Below, one piece after another: positions 6,921 to 15,715 of a stretch of DNA of 64,000 nucleotides; the first letter of the stretch is position 1; each line of letters starts with the position of its first letter. This stretch comes from JBFWUW01 sp050247075. Its GTDB lineage: Bacteria; Planctomycetota; Planctomycetia; Pirellulales; JBFWUW01. The stretch is taken from the NCBI GenBank assembly GCA_050247075.1, contig JBFWUW010000005.1, forward strand, positions 1 to 64,000. The letters are read 5' to 3'. Made by a program: the position numbers and the translations under genes. The notes under the pieces were generated by a model, which searched no databases, had not been told where the DNA came from, and saw nothing but the letters and a program-made list of their open reading frames with translations.

Positions 6921-9368
6921 TCAAGGCTCGGGGGCCAGCTTACGAATCTCGCCAGATCCCTCGAAGTCGTTGGCGGGTTGTCCATCGACCGACCGCTTGC
7001 GGTCGTCGTGGATTTGGAGACGAATCGCCTTGCGTCGCGTCCGGCCATCGGGCACCGGCAGATCGCGCTCTTGATGCCACGCCTGCACGACTTCGGTGAC
7101 GACCATCGAGCAGCATTTGGCCTCCAGGGCAATATTCTTCATCGAAACATGCTGACGAAAAAGCTCCATGATCAAGTCGTCGCGCTGGCGAGTAGTCTCG
7201 CTTGGCTCGAGGCGCTCCTTGAGCTTGCGACCGTCCACGAGTTGAACGCCACGTTGATCGTGCCAAAACGCGCGGGCTTTTCGCACCCAGGAAAACGGGC
7301 ATTTCAGCATAATCGCAATCTCACGCAACCGGGCACCACTGTTCACCAGGTCCATCACGCGGTCGGCCAGAGCTTCCCAACGTTGCGGCTCGCGAAACTC
7401 CACCGACAATTCTTCGTCGACGGTTTCCACGGTCTCGCCTAGGTCGGCGGAACCGGTCGCGGTCAGCAGCCTTGATGCCGCTATCCGGAATCGGCCACGA
7501 AATAAACTTCTCGTCTTGCCGGTTTCGAAAACCTCCTCGACGAACACCTTCCCTACCAACGCCCTAAGTGCCAGGTTCGCAGCGGGTGCGTCACCTTGCA
7601 AGACCTCGGCGAGGTGCGACAACTTTTCGGCCATCCAAGCCTCCGTGGGTGGCGTGGGGAGAACCGGCTTAGACCGTTCTATTTCGGCGAGCCGACGCAC
7701 AACTTCGTCCAGCTCAAGTCGCCGCTCACGCAATCGCCCATGCACCGAGAGATCGGCAACCCCAGATTCGATCGAGTTCAAGAGACCATTTATTTTACGT
7801 TCAATGGCGATGCGTTCCGTGCTCAAACCTTCCGCTTCGCCGGGTATCGCGCTTTGACGCTGGTGCCAAGCCGCGATAGCTTTCTCGAGTACCAACTCTT
7901 TCCATTTGACGCATTCGGAAATGCGTCGCCCGATAGCTTCCAACAGAATCTTCTCCGCAGCCTTCCGATCGAGCTGACGCCGGCAATCGCAGATGTTTTT
8001 CTTGAAGCCATTGCAGCGGAGGTAGCGCCCGTTCTTCCCGCAGACTTGAAAACACTCTCCGCATTTCTTGCAGTAGATCAATTGTTGCAGCAGATGGCGT
8101 GGATGACTGGCCGTTGTTGAACTTCCAGCGAGTTGACCGTTTTCTTTCCGATGGCTCAGCCAGCGATCGTGGGCTTCCTCCAGCAGCGATTCCGCCTTGA
8201 AGAACTGAATGTCGTCGATGATCCGCAGATGAGGGAGTTCACGCAGCCAGCCCTTGGTCTCGTCGTCGGAGCGGGTTTCGCGAGTGATCTGTCCCGTCAG
8301 AGGATTCCGAATGTTGGTCATCTCGCCCCACGGCCAGATGCCGATGTACTTCCGGTTCGCCAAGATTCGTGTCACCGACGCCCGATGCCATCCCGGCCTC
8401 TTGGAGCGGTGGTCCTTCGGAACATTCTGCTTGGTGAGTTCGGCGGCAATCCAATTCACCGAACGACGTTCCGTAACGTACCAGTCGAAAATCCGCCGAA
8501 CCCACTTGGCCTGCGACTCGTCGATGATGTACCGCATGCGCGGCCTGGGGTGCCGACCTCTGCGTGCCAGTTCGCTTCCTGGTATGGGTTCGGAAGCATA
8601 GCCGAAGCACCAATCACCGACGGAGTAATTGCAATCCAAAGCGCCGACCTGACCGCGCAGGACATGTTCGCGAAGAGTCTTGAGAAATTCCTCGTGCTGC
8701 CAGGCTTTGAGCATCGCCGACAGTTCCCACCCCGGATTATTGGAGTCGATGCCTTCGGCGACGCTGATGACGCGAATGTTGAGAACGTAAACGAGTTCCT
8801 TAAGTAGCGGGAGCGTGATCACGAGTTCTCGCGCGAGTCGCGACAGGTCAAAGAAATACAAAACCTGGAACCGACCCGCACGGGCGGCGGCCATCATCGC
8901 ATTGGCGCCGGGCCTATCCGATTTCGTCCCGCTGATTGCCTCATCCGAAAAGTCGAATTTCGCGGGCATGGGGTGTCCATTCTTGTTAGCCAAACGGCAA
9001 CATTCGACTCGCTGCTGGGCATTGCTCGACGCGTCCTGACGGTCCGAACTGTACCGGGCATAACTCGCCCCGACAGGCCCTGCCGCATCGCCCGAATGGC
9101 TTCCCCTCGCGCGCCGCTTGCGGCGTTCCTTGGACGGTCGCGAATAGTAGCAATGGAACTGTGCTGAAAGTGTGCTAGAAACGTTGCCAAACAACCGCAA
9201 ATGACCCCAAGCAACCAGAAGCAACACGAGAATCGCAACCCCTAGGGGCTTCAGATCTTTCGTCGAAATCTCCGCACCGGTATCGGGTTGCGGTTTCTGG
9301 TATGAGAGATTCCCGTGCCCTCCGCTCGATTGATTGGCCTCGTTACGCAGTTTCTGCTGTACTCGCAT
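6921..9368 (-). CDS. Large serine recombinase (site-specific integrase)
   Basis: Residue numbers are for the longest frame (815 aa). The resolvase domain begins at about 100 with ASYARYSSDRQDASSNAQQR; Ser107 is the expected nucleophile. Supporting motifs are DEAISGTKSDRPG and VLYFFDLSRLARE. A recombinase domain follows (SVNWIAAELTKQNVP, VTRILANRKYIG), then a zinc ribbon (CKKCGECF and CNGFKKNICDC), a coiled coil, and a basic C-terminus with helix-turn-helix-like segments. These enzymes integrate and excise mobile DNA. The N-terminal 95 residues, including a hydrophobic stretch (VAILVLLLVAWG), do not belong to the family, so the true start is probably further in; no ATG or GTG near residue 95 was found. 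The gene sits at the right edge of the accessory block. Confidence 0.85.
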   Translation of the reverse strand: MRVQQKLRNEANQSSGGHGNLSYQKPQPDTGAEISTKDLKPLGVAILVLLLVAWGHLRLFGNVSSTLSAQFHCYYSRPSKERRKRRARGSHSGDAAGPVGASYARYSSDRQDASSNAQQRVECCRLANKNGHPMPAKFDFSDEAISGTKSDRPGANAMMAAARAGRFQVLYFFDLSRLARELVITLPLLKELVYVLNIRVISVAEGIDSNNPGWELSAMLKAWQHEEFLKTLREHVLRGQVGALDCNYSVGDWCFGYASEPIPGSELARRGRHPRPRMRYIIDESQAKWVRRIFDWYVTERRSVNWIAAELTKQNVPKDHRSKRPGWHRASVTRILANRKYIGIWPWGEMTNIRNPLTGQITRETRSDDETKGWLRELPHLRIIDDIQFFKAESLLEEAHDRWLSHRKENGQLAGSSTTASHPRHLLQQLIYCKKCGECFQVCGKNGRYLRCNGFKKNICDCRRQLDRKAAEKILLEAIGRRISECVKWKELVLEKAIAAWHQRQSAIPGEAEGLSTERIAIERKINGLLNSIESGVADLSVHGRLRERRLELDEVVRRLAEIERSKPVLPTPPTEAWMAEKLSHLAEVLQGDAPAANLALRALVGKVFVEEVFETGKTRSLFRGRFRIAASRLLTATGSADLGETVETVDEELSVEFREPQRWEALADRVMDLVNSGARLREIAIMLKCPFSWVRKARAFWHDQRGVQLVDGRKLKERLEPSETTRQRDDLIMELFRQHVSMKNIALEAKCCSMVVTEVVQAWHQERDLPVPDGRTRRKAIRLQIHDDRKRSVDGQPANDFEGSGEIRKLAPEP

Positions 9369-9454
9369 GCCCGGAGAGGGTTCGACCCTTTTTTCAACCG
9401 GTTGCCAGGCGAAAGGGGTGGTTCAACAGGTGGTTACGCCGGGCCGCCCGCTGG

Positions 9455-9952
9455 CTATGGGGCCTTCTTGCCCCGCTTGGGTTGCTCTTGCGTCAGCGTC
9501 AGCACCATCAGCAGCACGTCGGCCACTTCCGCGGGGGTCTTGGCCTCGGCATGAAAATTGATTCCCTCTTTGGCCGTTACGCTGCTGACGATCAACCGCA
9601 GGTCCTTGCCATAGGCGACAAGGATTGTCCGTCCGCCCGCCTTTTGTTCCTTCAACCACAACCGGTTTTGTTCTGGCAGTTGCAGCGCCTGATTGACAAA
9701 GCTCCCTCCCAGCCGGAGTGCGCCGGGCGCTGGGATGTTGCCCATCTCGTACTGAATGCGCAGGCCATCGGCCTGTACGATCTGGCCCACGATGCTATCG
9801 ATGCCTTGCAACGGCTCGTGCGTAAAGCCAGGTAATAAGGCGATCGAAAAGCCACCCGGCAATTTGACGGGGCCATCGTCGGCCGCGGTCGCCGAACTTC
9901 CCATCAACAAGGTGGCCACACCGCAACAGGCCAACAGATTTCGCGAAATCAT
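9455..9952 (-). CDS. Exported protein of unknown function (165 aa)
   Basis: The N-terminus MISRNLLACCGVATLLMGSSATAADD is a clear signal peptide with an Ala-x-Ala cleavage site. The mature part is a small beta-rich protein (FSIALLPGFTHEPLQGIDSIVGQI) with a basic tail, QPKRGKKAP. A GGAGG site lies 6 bases before the ATG. No family is recognised. It follows the esterase gene by about 160 bases and may have its own promoter. Confidence 0.7.
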   Translation of the reverse strand: MISRNLLACCGVATLLMGSSATAADDGPVKLPGGFSIALLPGFTHEPLQGIDSIVGQIVQADGLRIQYEMGNIPAPGALRLGGSFVNQALQLPEQNRLWLKEQKAGGRTILVAYGKDLRLIVSSVTAKEGINFHAEAKTPAEVADVLLMVLTLTQEQPKRGKKAP

Positions 9953-10110
9953 GGCAACCTCCAGGGGGATAGGGAAACGGTTTGCGATCAGTATAATGCC
10001 GCACCCGCGTCAATGTACGGCAATCCCTACCTTTCCTTGGAGGCCGCAACGCCCGCGATGGTTGCGGCGACGAGAATTTTGGCGGCGTCTATTGTCCGTT
10101 GTGAAGTCGT

Positions 10111-11142
10111 TTACTCTTGCAGGCGGCGCATGAATTCGGCGACGTGTTCGATGGCTTGCCGGGCTTCGGGCAGCAGGGGCTCGTGCGATTGGAACACATG
10201 GAACATGCCAGGCCAGATTTCCAGGTGGACTTGCAGGCCGTCCGCCTTGGCCTTTTTGGCGACGCGGATGCTGTCGTCGAGCAGCATCTCATGTTCGCCC
10301 ACCTGAATCAGCAGCGGCGGCAGGCCGCGAAAGTCGCCGAAGACGGGGGAGACCAGCGGATTGGTGGGATCGGTCTGGCCCAGGTAGTGTTCGCGGAAGA
10401 CAGGCATGGTCCGCGAGCTGATGATCGGATCGGCCACGGTCTTCAGCGATTCGCTGGCCAGCGTAAAGTCGGTGGTGGGCGACAAGGGGATGCCGCCCGC
10501 CGGCAGCTTTAGCTTGCGATTGCGCAGCGCTAGTAGCGTGGTCAGTGTCAGGCTGCCGCCGGCGGAATCGCCCGCGATGAATGTCACCCGGGCGGGCGCG
10601 GGGCCGTCGGGACCATGGGCCGCCATCCATTCGTGCGCGGCGACGCAATCGTCCAGGCCCGCCGGAAAGGGATGCTCCGGCGCCAGCCGGTAGTCTGGCA
10701 GCAGCACCGCGCAATGCGCCGCCGCGGAGAGGTGGGCCGCCAACGGAAGATAACGCCCGCCCGACCCCGACACAAAGCCCCCGCCGTGGATGTAAAGCAG
10801 CCGAACGTGAGGGTCCGCGCCGGGTGCCAGGCACCATTCGCAAGGAATGTCACCTACTTTCACCGGGATAAGCGTAACGTCTTTGATCGTCGGCGGAACG
10901 CGCGTCCCCATGCCTGCCCGCAGGCCTTTCATGTCGAACTCGACGGTGCCGAAAGGCGTATTCTTGCGCAGTCGTTTTAGGTAGGCCACGCTCTCCGCGG
11001 AGACCTCGCGAGGCATTTCCAGCCACGAAGGTTCGCCGATGTCCCGCCGGACGGGGAGCGGCCGCGCCGTATCGGCGGCAATCGCGTAAGCGCCAATCGC
11101 CACCGCCCAGCCTAACAACGTCATGGAGAAGAAACGCCGCAT
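10111..11142 (-). CDS. Exported HSL-family alpha/beta-hydrolase (esterase/lipase)
   Basis: A 343-aa hydrolase with the hormone-sensitive-lipase oxyanion motif HGGGF, the nucleophile motif GDSAGG, an acid in EHEMLLDDS and a C-terminal His in PGMFHVF. These enzymes hydrolyse short or medium acyl esters. The N-terminus (RRFFSMTLLGWAVAIGAYAIA) looks like a signal peptide or membrane anchor, so it probably works outside the cytoplasm. I start at the ATG at 11142; an upstream in-frame ATG at 11175 would only lengthen the basic leader. It follows the DUF98-like gene by 50 bases and may belong to the terpenoid operon, where it could deacylate a product; that role is inference. Confidence 0.85.
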   Translation of the reverse strand: MRRFFSMTLLGWAVAIGAYAIAADTARPLPVRRDIGEPSWLEMPREVSAESVAYLKRLRKNTPFGTVEFDMKGLRAGMGTRVPPTIKDVTLIPVKVGDIPCEWCLAPGADPHVRLLYIHGGGFVSGSGGRYLPLAAHLSAAAHCAVLLPDYRLAPEHPFPAGLDDCVAAHEWMAAHGPDGPAPARVTFIAGDSAGGSLTLTTLLALRNRKLKLPAGGIPLSPTTDFTLASESLKTVADPIISSRTMPVFREHYLGQTDPTNPLVSPVFGDFRGLPPLLIQVGEHEMLLDDSIRVAKKAKADGLQVHLEIWPGMFHVFQSHEPLLPEARQAIEHVAEFMRRLQE

Positions 11143-11192
11143 GGAATGGCTCCGCTTATGTGTTGCTTCCCGCAATCAAAATAAGTTCGCGT

Positions 11193-11753
11193 TCAGCCGC
11201 CAGACTCCGGGGGCAGCGGCGCGACAATCTCCAGAAGTTCGATGGCGGGCTCGCCGTCGCAGTCGATGATGGCCGTGCGGCCAAAGGTTTTCACGGGGCG
11301 CGGCAGATTGAACCAGCCGCACATGTCTTCGCCCGGCATCACGCTCCACAGGTCAAACAACCGCACGCGGCGCAGCACATCGTGCTGGATCAACACCCGG
11401 CCCAGAGGAGTTTGCTCCGACTCGATCTCGCGGCGAACCGGTTCGCTGAGCAGTCCCAACACCAGCCGCACGATGCCAAACTGCACGACTTGCTGGTCGC
11501 TTTGCCGCCGCAGCAGAATCAGCCGAGCGTAGTGTGTCGGCGTTTTGACCTTGCGCAATACTTGCACATCGACGGGGCTATTGTGATAGCGCTCGACCGT
11601 GACGGTCATGTGGTGTTCGTGCGCCAGCAACTCGGCGTAGCCGGCCGGCATGTCCGGCACGGAGACTTCGGTGAATTGCCCCAAGCGGGCGGGCTGCTGA
11701 TAGAACAGCCCGATCAGTTCTTCCAATCGCGGTGTCGATGGAATCGGTTTCAA
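11193..11753 (-). CDS. DUF98 / chorismate-lyase-like protein
   Basis: A 186-aa protein with the pattern of the chorismate lyase-like DUF98 family: LLAHEHHMTVTVERYHNSPVDVQVL, YARLILLRRQSDQQVVQFGIVRL, and TPLGRVLIQHDVLRRV. UbiC-type enzymes release 4-hydroxybenzoate from chorismate; DUF98 members are related folds of less certain activity. It begins 12 bases after the polyprenyl synthase fusion gene ends, a tight operon spacing. A prenylated aromatic, made by joining a benzoate-type acceptor with a polyprenyl chain, is a possible product of the cluster but is not shown by the sequence. Confidence 0.7.
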   Translation of the reverse strand: MKPIPSTPRLEELIGLFYQQPARLGQFTEVSVPDMPAGYAELLAHEHHMTVTVERYHNSPVDVQVLRKVKTPTHYARLILLRRQSDQQVVQFGIVRLVLGLLSEPVRREIESEQTPLGRVLIQHDVLRRVRLFDLWSVMPGEDMCGWFNLPRPVKTFGRTAIIDCDGEPAIELLEIVAPLPPESGG

Positions 11754-11765
11754 GGGAGGCGGTTG

Positions 11766-13652
11766 CTAGCGGCCCACGAGGGGCAACTGGGTGGGCGGGG
11801 CGAGCGGAACCAGCGTGGCCACGGCCGGTTCAGGTTCGGTGGCGGGTCGGTCGAGGACGGTATCGACGAGGAAGTACAACAAGCGGCGCAGCTCGTCGGG
11901 CTGCAGGGAATCGGCCACGGCTTCGGCCCGTTCGCGGTACTTGTCGACCAGCCGGGCCGCTTTTTCAAAGACGTCGGCCTGTTCGTACAGGGCCTTGATA
12001 CGTGCCAGCCGGCCAGCATCGACCGGGGTTTGCGCCACAAGCCTCTCCAGCTCTTCGCGTTCGGCATCGGGCAGGCCTTCCAGCGCCAAGGCCCATAGCA
12101 CGGTGGGCCGTCCCCCTAGCACATCGCCAGCCGCGAGCAGCTTATTGTGTGAATCGCCCTGCCAGTCTCCCAGGTCGTTCAAGATCTGAAAGGCCACGCC
12201 CAAATGCCGGGCAAACTGGCCCAAAGCATCACGATTGGCGTCGGAAACGGTGCCTGCCAGCCGCATGCCGGAATAGAGCGCGGCTTCAAAGGCCGGTGCG
12301 GTCTTGAGCGCGTAGATCTTGAGGGCATCGATCGGCTTGAGCCGTTTGTTGAGCGAATCCCGCCACAACAGTTCCGCTCCTTGGCCTTCACACAGTTTCA
12401 TGTGCGCATCGGCCAAGCGGTCGAGAATATCGGCCACGCAGTCTGGGCCGAGCGCCGCCGACTCTCGGCTGACGAGGCGGTAACCCATGCCGATCAGATA
12501 GTCGCCCACGTTGATGGCCGTAGCCACGCCATGCTTGCGATGCACGGTCGGATCGCCATAGCGAAACTGGTCGTCGTCCTCGATATCGTCGTGGACCAGC
12601 GAGGCTTTGTGGAATGTTTCAATCGACATCGCGGCCCGCTTGACCGCGTCGGGGAGTTGCGCCACATGCGCCGCCCCTTCCGCTAACGTGGCCTTGCCGC
12701 CTGTCATGGCATCATGCACGGCCAAGGTAATGAAGGGGCGTGAATGCTTGCCCCCCTTGGCCAAGAAGTCGTAGGCGATGGCCTCGGTGCCGGCGATGGG
12801 GTCAAGCCCCGATACGCCATGCCCGTTGGCTTCGGCCAGGCTTGGCCCGCCGCGCAGCCGGGGGACCAGTCGTTCCAACTCGTTCGTCTCAAACATTTCG
12901 GCGGCGGTCCGCATGAGATGGACATACGAACTGGTCTGCGAGGCGGACGGTTCGGCCTGGGCCTGGATCATTTCCATGACCCAGTCTTCGTCCACGCTGG
13001 TGTTGCGGCAGTCGCTGGAGAGGAGCGGCACCGCCAGGCAGGGAATGCCAGCCAGCAAGATTTTGTCGATGGCTTTTTCCAACACGTTCAGGCAGGCTAC
13101 GCCAATGATCGCATCGACATAGCCGCTGATAATAATCTTGAGGACAATCGGCGAACCCTCGGCCACCAGCACCTTGTAGCCCAGGTCTTCGGCAATGCTA
13201 CGAAAATCGGCAATGGAGCACGCGCCGCACTTGCGGCAATCGAGGCCGAATTCGTCGTAGTCGGCAGGACAGCCCTCGGCATGCTTCAAGCAATGGGGAA
13301 GCAAAAACAGCCGCCGCTCGAACGGCACCCCGGCCACCTGCTCGCGCCAGAACTCGCTGGCCAGCATGACCATCGTCCAGCCCAAGAAGCCCTCGGGCTG
13401 GCTGGCGTCTTGCAGCAGCCGCCTGGCGATTTGCTCCATTTCGTCCTTAGACAAGGGCTGCGATTTGTCCAGCTTGGAACTAACGTCGGCGCAGCGTTGG
13501 CGCAGTTCCTCGCGGGCGGCCTTTGTTTCCGGCACCAGTTTAAGATGGCTGGTGCCGCGGCGTTTGGGTTTTTTGCCGCCCGGATTAAGAACCGCGGAGT
13601 CGGCCAGACGGCCTTCCGTGTCGGTGGGTGTGTTGGTATCGACGGTCGCCAA
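11766..13652 (-). CDS. DUF116 - polyprenyl diphosphate synthase fusion
   Basis: A 628-aa two-part protein. Residues about 110-230 are a DUF116 domain with clustered cysteines (LPHCLKHAEGCP; LDCRKCGAC; later Cys187, Cys205, Cys215). Residues about 285-600 are an isoprenyl synthase: GGKHSRP substrate motif, first Asp-rich motif DDIEDDD at 355-361, and the second motif weakened to NDLGDW at 492-497. Synthases of this class join isopentenyl units into C15-C40 diphosphates; chain length cannot be read from sequence alone. The change from DDxxD to NDxxD at the second motif is unusual and could affect activity. It starts 31 bases after the cyclase-family gene, so the two are probably co-expressed and sequential in one pathway. 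Confidence 0.88.
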   Translation of the reverse strand: MATVDTNTPTDTEGRLADSAVLNPGGKKPKRRGTSHLKLVPETKAAREELRQRCADVSSKLDKSQPLSKDEMEQIARRLLQDASQPEGFLGWTMVMLASEFWREQVAGVPFERRLFLLPHCLKHAEGCPADYDEFGLDCRKCGACSIADFRSIAEDLGYKVLVAEGSPIVLKIIISGYVDAIIGVACLNVLEKAIDKILLAGIPCLAVPLLSSDCRNTSVDEDWVMEMIQAQAEPSASQTSSYVHLMRTAAEMFETNELERLVPRLRGGPSLAEANGHGVSGLDPIAGTEAIAYDFLAKGGKHSRPFITLAVHDAMTGGKATLAEGAAHVAQLPDAVKRAAMSIETFHKASLVHDDIEDDDQFRYGDPTVHRKHGVATAINVGDYLIGMGYRLVSRESAALGPDCVADILDRLADAHMKLCEGQGAELLWRDSLNKRLKPIDALKIYALKTAPAFEAALYSGMRLAGTVSDANRDALGQFARHLGVAFQILNDLGDWQGDSHNKLLAAGDVLGGRPTVLWALALEGLPDAEREELERLVAQTPVDAGRLARIKALYEQADVFEKAARLVDKYRERAEAVADSLQPDELRRLLYFLVDTVLDRPATEPEPAVATLVPLAPPTQLPLVGR

Positions 13653-13683
13653 GGTGCAAAGCCTCTAGGTCGGTGGGTGTTCG

Positions 13684-15567
13684 TCAGGCGTGGGCCGGCT
13701 GGTTCGTGGCCGAATCCACGTCCGTCGGCTGACGCCGGTTTACCGCCCGGCCCAAGGCCGAGACCGTAAACAACAGCGGGTAAAGCTTTTCGTAGTACCA
13801 CAGCTTAGCGAAGTAAAACCCGATGGGCGAGGTTTGACGGTAAACTTTTGTCTCCACGGCCTCGGTCAGCCAGTCGAGCCCGGCATCGGCCGAGCGGCGG
13901 CTTTCGGGCGATGTGGCACAGGTTAACAAGGCTTCGACCGCCAAAGCGGTCTCTTCGGTCGAGGAACGGGGGAGTTCCACGGCCAGGTCTAGCTCGCCGT
14001 AAGGCCCACCCCAGCCGCCATCGGCTTCTTGTTGGCCGACCAACCAGGCCGCTGCGCGTTGGGCTGCCTCACTCTGTAACAAACCGCAATCGCGGTAGGC
14101 CAATAACACCCTGGCCGTGCCGTAGACCGGGTTTTCTTCTTGCGGATGGTGTTGATTGCCAAACCACAGGGGAATCCAACTGCCGTCTGGACGCTGTTGG
14201 CGGCCCAAATAGGCAAAGCCGCGGGCAATGGCCGCGTCGATTTGGGGTGCCAACGTGGCGGGGGCATTGCCTTGGGCGGCCAGCCGATCTTTCCAGGCCG
14301 ATAGAGCACGAATGACGTGCGCTGTCAGGTCGGCTCCGCTACGGTCGAACGGCAATTTGCCCCATCCGCGGCAGAAAGTGGGCCAGCCGCCATCGCGATT
14401 TTGCAGGCCCAACAACCAATCGGCACCCGCCGCGGCCGCCTCATCGACTCGCTGTTGGTCGGCGGTGGAAAGCTCTGGCCGCAGTTTGTGAAGAGCCAGC
14501 ATGGCACAGGGGGTATCGTCGGCGTCGGGGACCGAGCCGCTCAGATCGCTCCATCCCCAGCCCCCCGCCGGAGCGCCTGTGTAGGGGTGAACCTGGCGAT
14601 TTTGGCAATTCAAGAGCCAGTCGAGATCGACCTTGTCGGCAAGTGGCTCGCCGTCGGCCGCCAGGGCATTCACCGCCAGCGAAGTGTTCCATGTCGCCAG
14701 ATTGGTGTCGATGAGCCAAGAGCCGTCTTCTCGAACCGAATCCAGGAGAAAATCGACCCCCTTCTGCACGACCGGATGTTGTGCCCGGTCGATGCTGGCC
14801 AGGCTCATCACCACAAAGCTCGTCAGCGGTGTGGCTTCCAAGAAACCGCCGCTGGCCGGCTGCATTTGCGTCAAGACTTGCAGGCTTTTCTCGACCGACT
14901 TGCCACGAATCCAACGGGTTAGCGGGTTGACAGGCCTTTGGTGAAAAAACCTTGCCTGGCCGATAGCCACCAGTGCCGGAATGGCGTAGCTGACGACGGG
15001 TAATTGCAAGAAGCGATACAGGCTCTGCGGCAGACAGGCTAACTCAAAAGGGAGGGGGGCCACCTCTTTCCATGAGACCAAGCCCGCCAAGGCACAGTTG
15101 GTCAGAATCGGCACGACAAAGGTTTTGTCCACGCCATAGCGGCGACGCAAAGCCGCCAGCCCCCCCTGTTTGCGAACGTACGCCTCGGATCGCTCCCACA
15201 GCCCCGGATGGCTGGCCGGAACGCAGGTCAGGCGAAAGGCAGCCCGCACCAGCATGGTGGTGGCGATGTTGGAGAGGCTTTGGTCGGTGTCTCCCCAGCC
15301 GCCATCCTCGTTTTGGGCATCCGCCAGCCAATGGACTCCGCGGACGATCAGCTCGCTAAGTTGGGCTTCCTCCACTTCGTCGGCAAAGCGTCCTTGCCGT
15401 GTAATTTGCGCGTGCCGCTGCACAATCGCCAAGGCGCTGACAGCGGTAGCCGTGGAGAGGGCCGAACTCGATAACCGGCCCGTCCAATGCCCGGCTGGCT
15501 CTTGTTCCGCCAGAAGATCGGCGCGGGCAGTCTCGTAGGCCGCCAGCAACCGGTTGAAATCAACCAT
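13684..15567 (-). CDS. Second squalene-hopene-cyclase-family protein (class II terpene cyclase-like)
   Basis: A 627-aa alpha/alpha-barrel protein with repeated QW-type motifs (NEDGGWGD, REDGSW, NRDGGWPTF, QRPDGSW, EADGGWGG) and the class II cyclase acid motif VPDADDTP, with DxDD at residues 348-351. This motif protonates a terminal double bond or epoxide. It is clearly different from the canonical shc at 24664, with another N-terminus (GHWTGRLSSSALSTATAV) and a shorter chain. The ATG at 15567 is used; an upstream TTG-initiated extension to 15612 is rejected. Next to a polyprenyl synthase, its substrate could be a linear polyprenyl chain rather than squalene, but this is inference. Confidence 0.85.
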   Translation of the reverse strand: MVDFNRLLAAYETARADLLAEQEPAGHWTGRLSSSALSTATAVSALAIVQRHAQITRQGRFADEVEEAQLSELIVRGVHWLADAQNEDGGWGDTDQSLSNIATTMLVRAAFRLTCVPASHPGLWERSEAYVRKQGGLAALRRRYGVDKTFVVPILTNCALAGLVSWKEVAPLPFELACLPQSLYRFLQLPVVSYAIPALVAIGQARFFHQRPVNPLTRWIRGKSVEKSLQVLTQMQPASGGFLEATPLTSFVVMSLASIDRAQHPVVQKGVDFLLDSVREDGSWLIDTNLATWNTSLAVNALAADGEPLADKVDLDWLLNCQNRQVHPYTGAPAGGWGWSDLSGSVPDADDTPCAMLALHKLRPELSTADQQRVDEAAAAGADWLLGLQNRDGGWPTFCRGWGKLPFDRSGADLTAHVIRALSAWKDRLAAQGNAPATLAPQIDAAIARGFAYLGRQQRPDGSWIPLWFGNQHHPQEENPVYGTARVLLAYRDCGLLQSEAAQRAAAWLVGQQEADGGWGGPYGELDLAVELPRSSTEETALAVEALLTCATSPESRRSADAGLDWLTEAVETKVYRQTSPIGFYFAKLWYYEKLYPLLFTVSALGRAVNRRQPTDVDSATNQPAHA

Positions 15568-15715
15568 GCCTGTTCTATCCGCCTTGCGGTTTGGATCCCG
15601 CTGGCAGTCCAATGGTACGTAGGCCCCAACTACTTAGGTTCATCCAATCTAGGCGCGAACGGCCCGCCTGTCGAGCAACTCCGCACATCCAGGGGGGATG
15701 CTAGCAGGCCACTTT

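Noticed and set aside
9960..10030. Sigma-70 promoter upstream of the 165-aa exported gene
   Set aside because: TTGACG and TATACT are present on the minus strand but only 12 bases apart, too close for a normal promoter.
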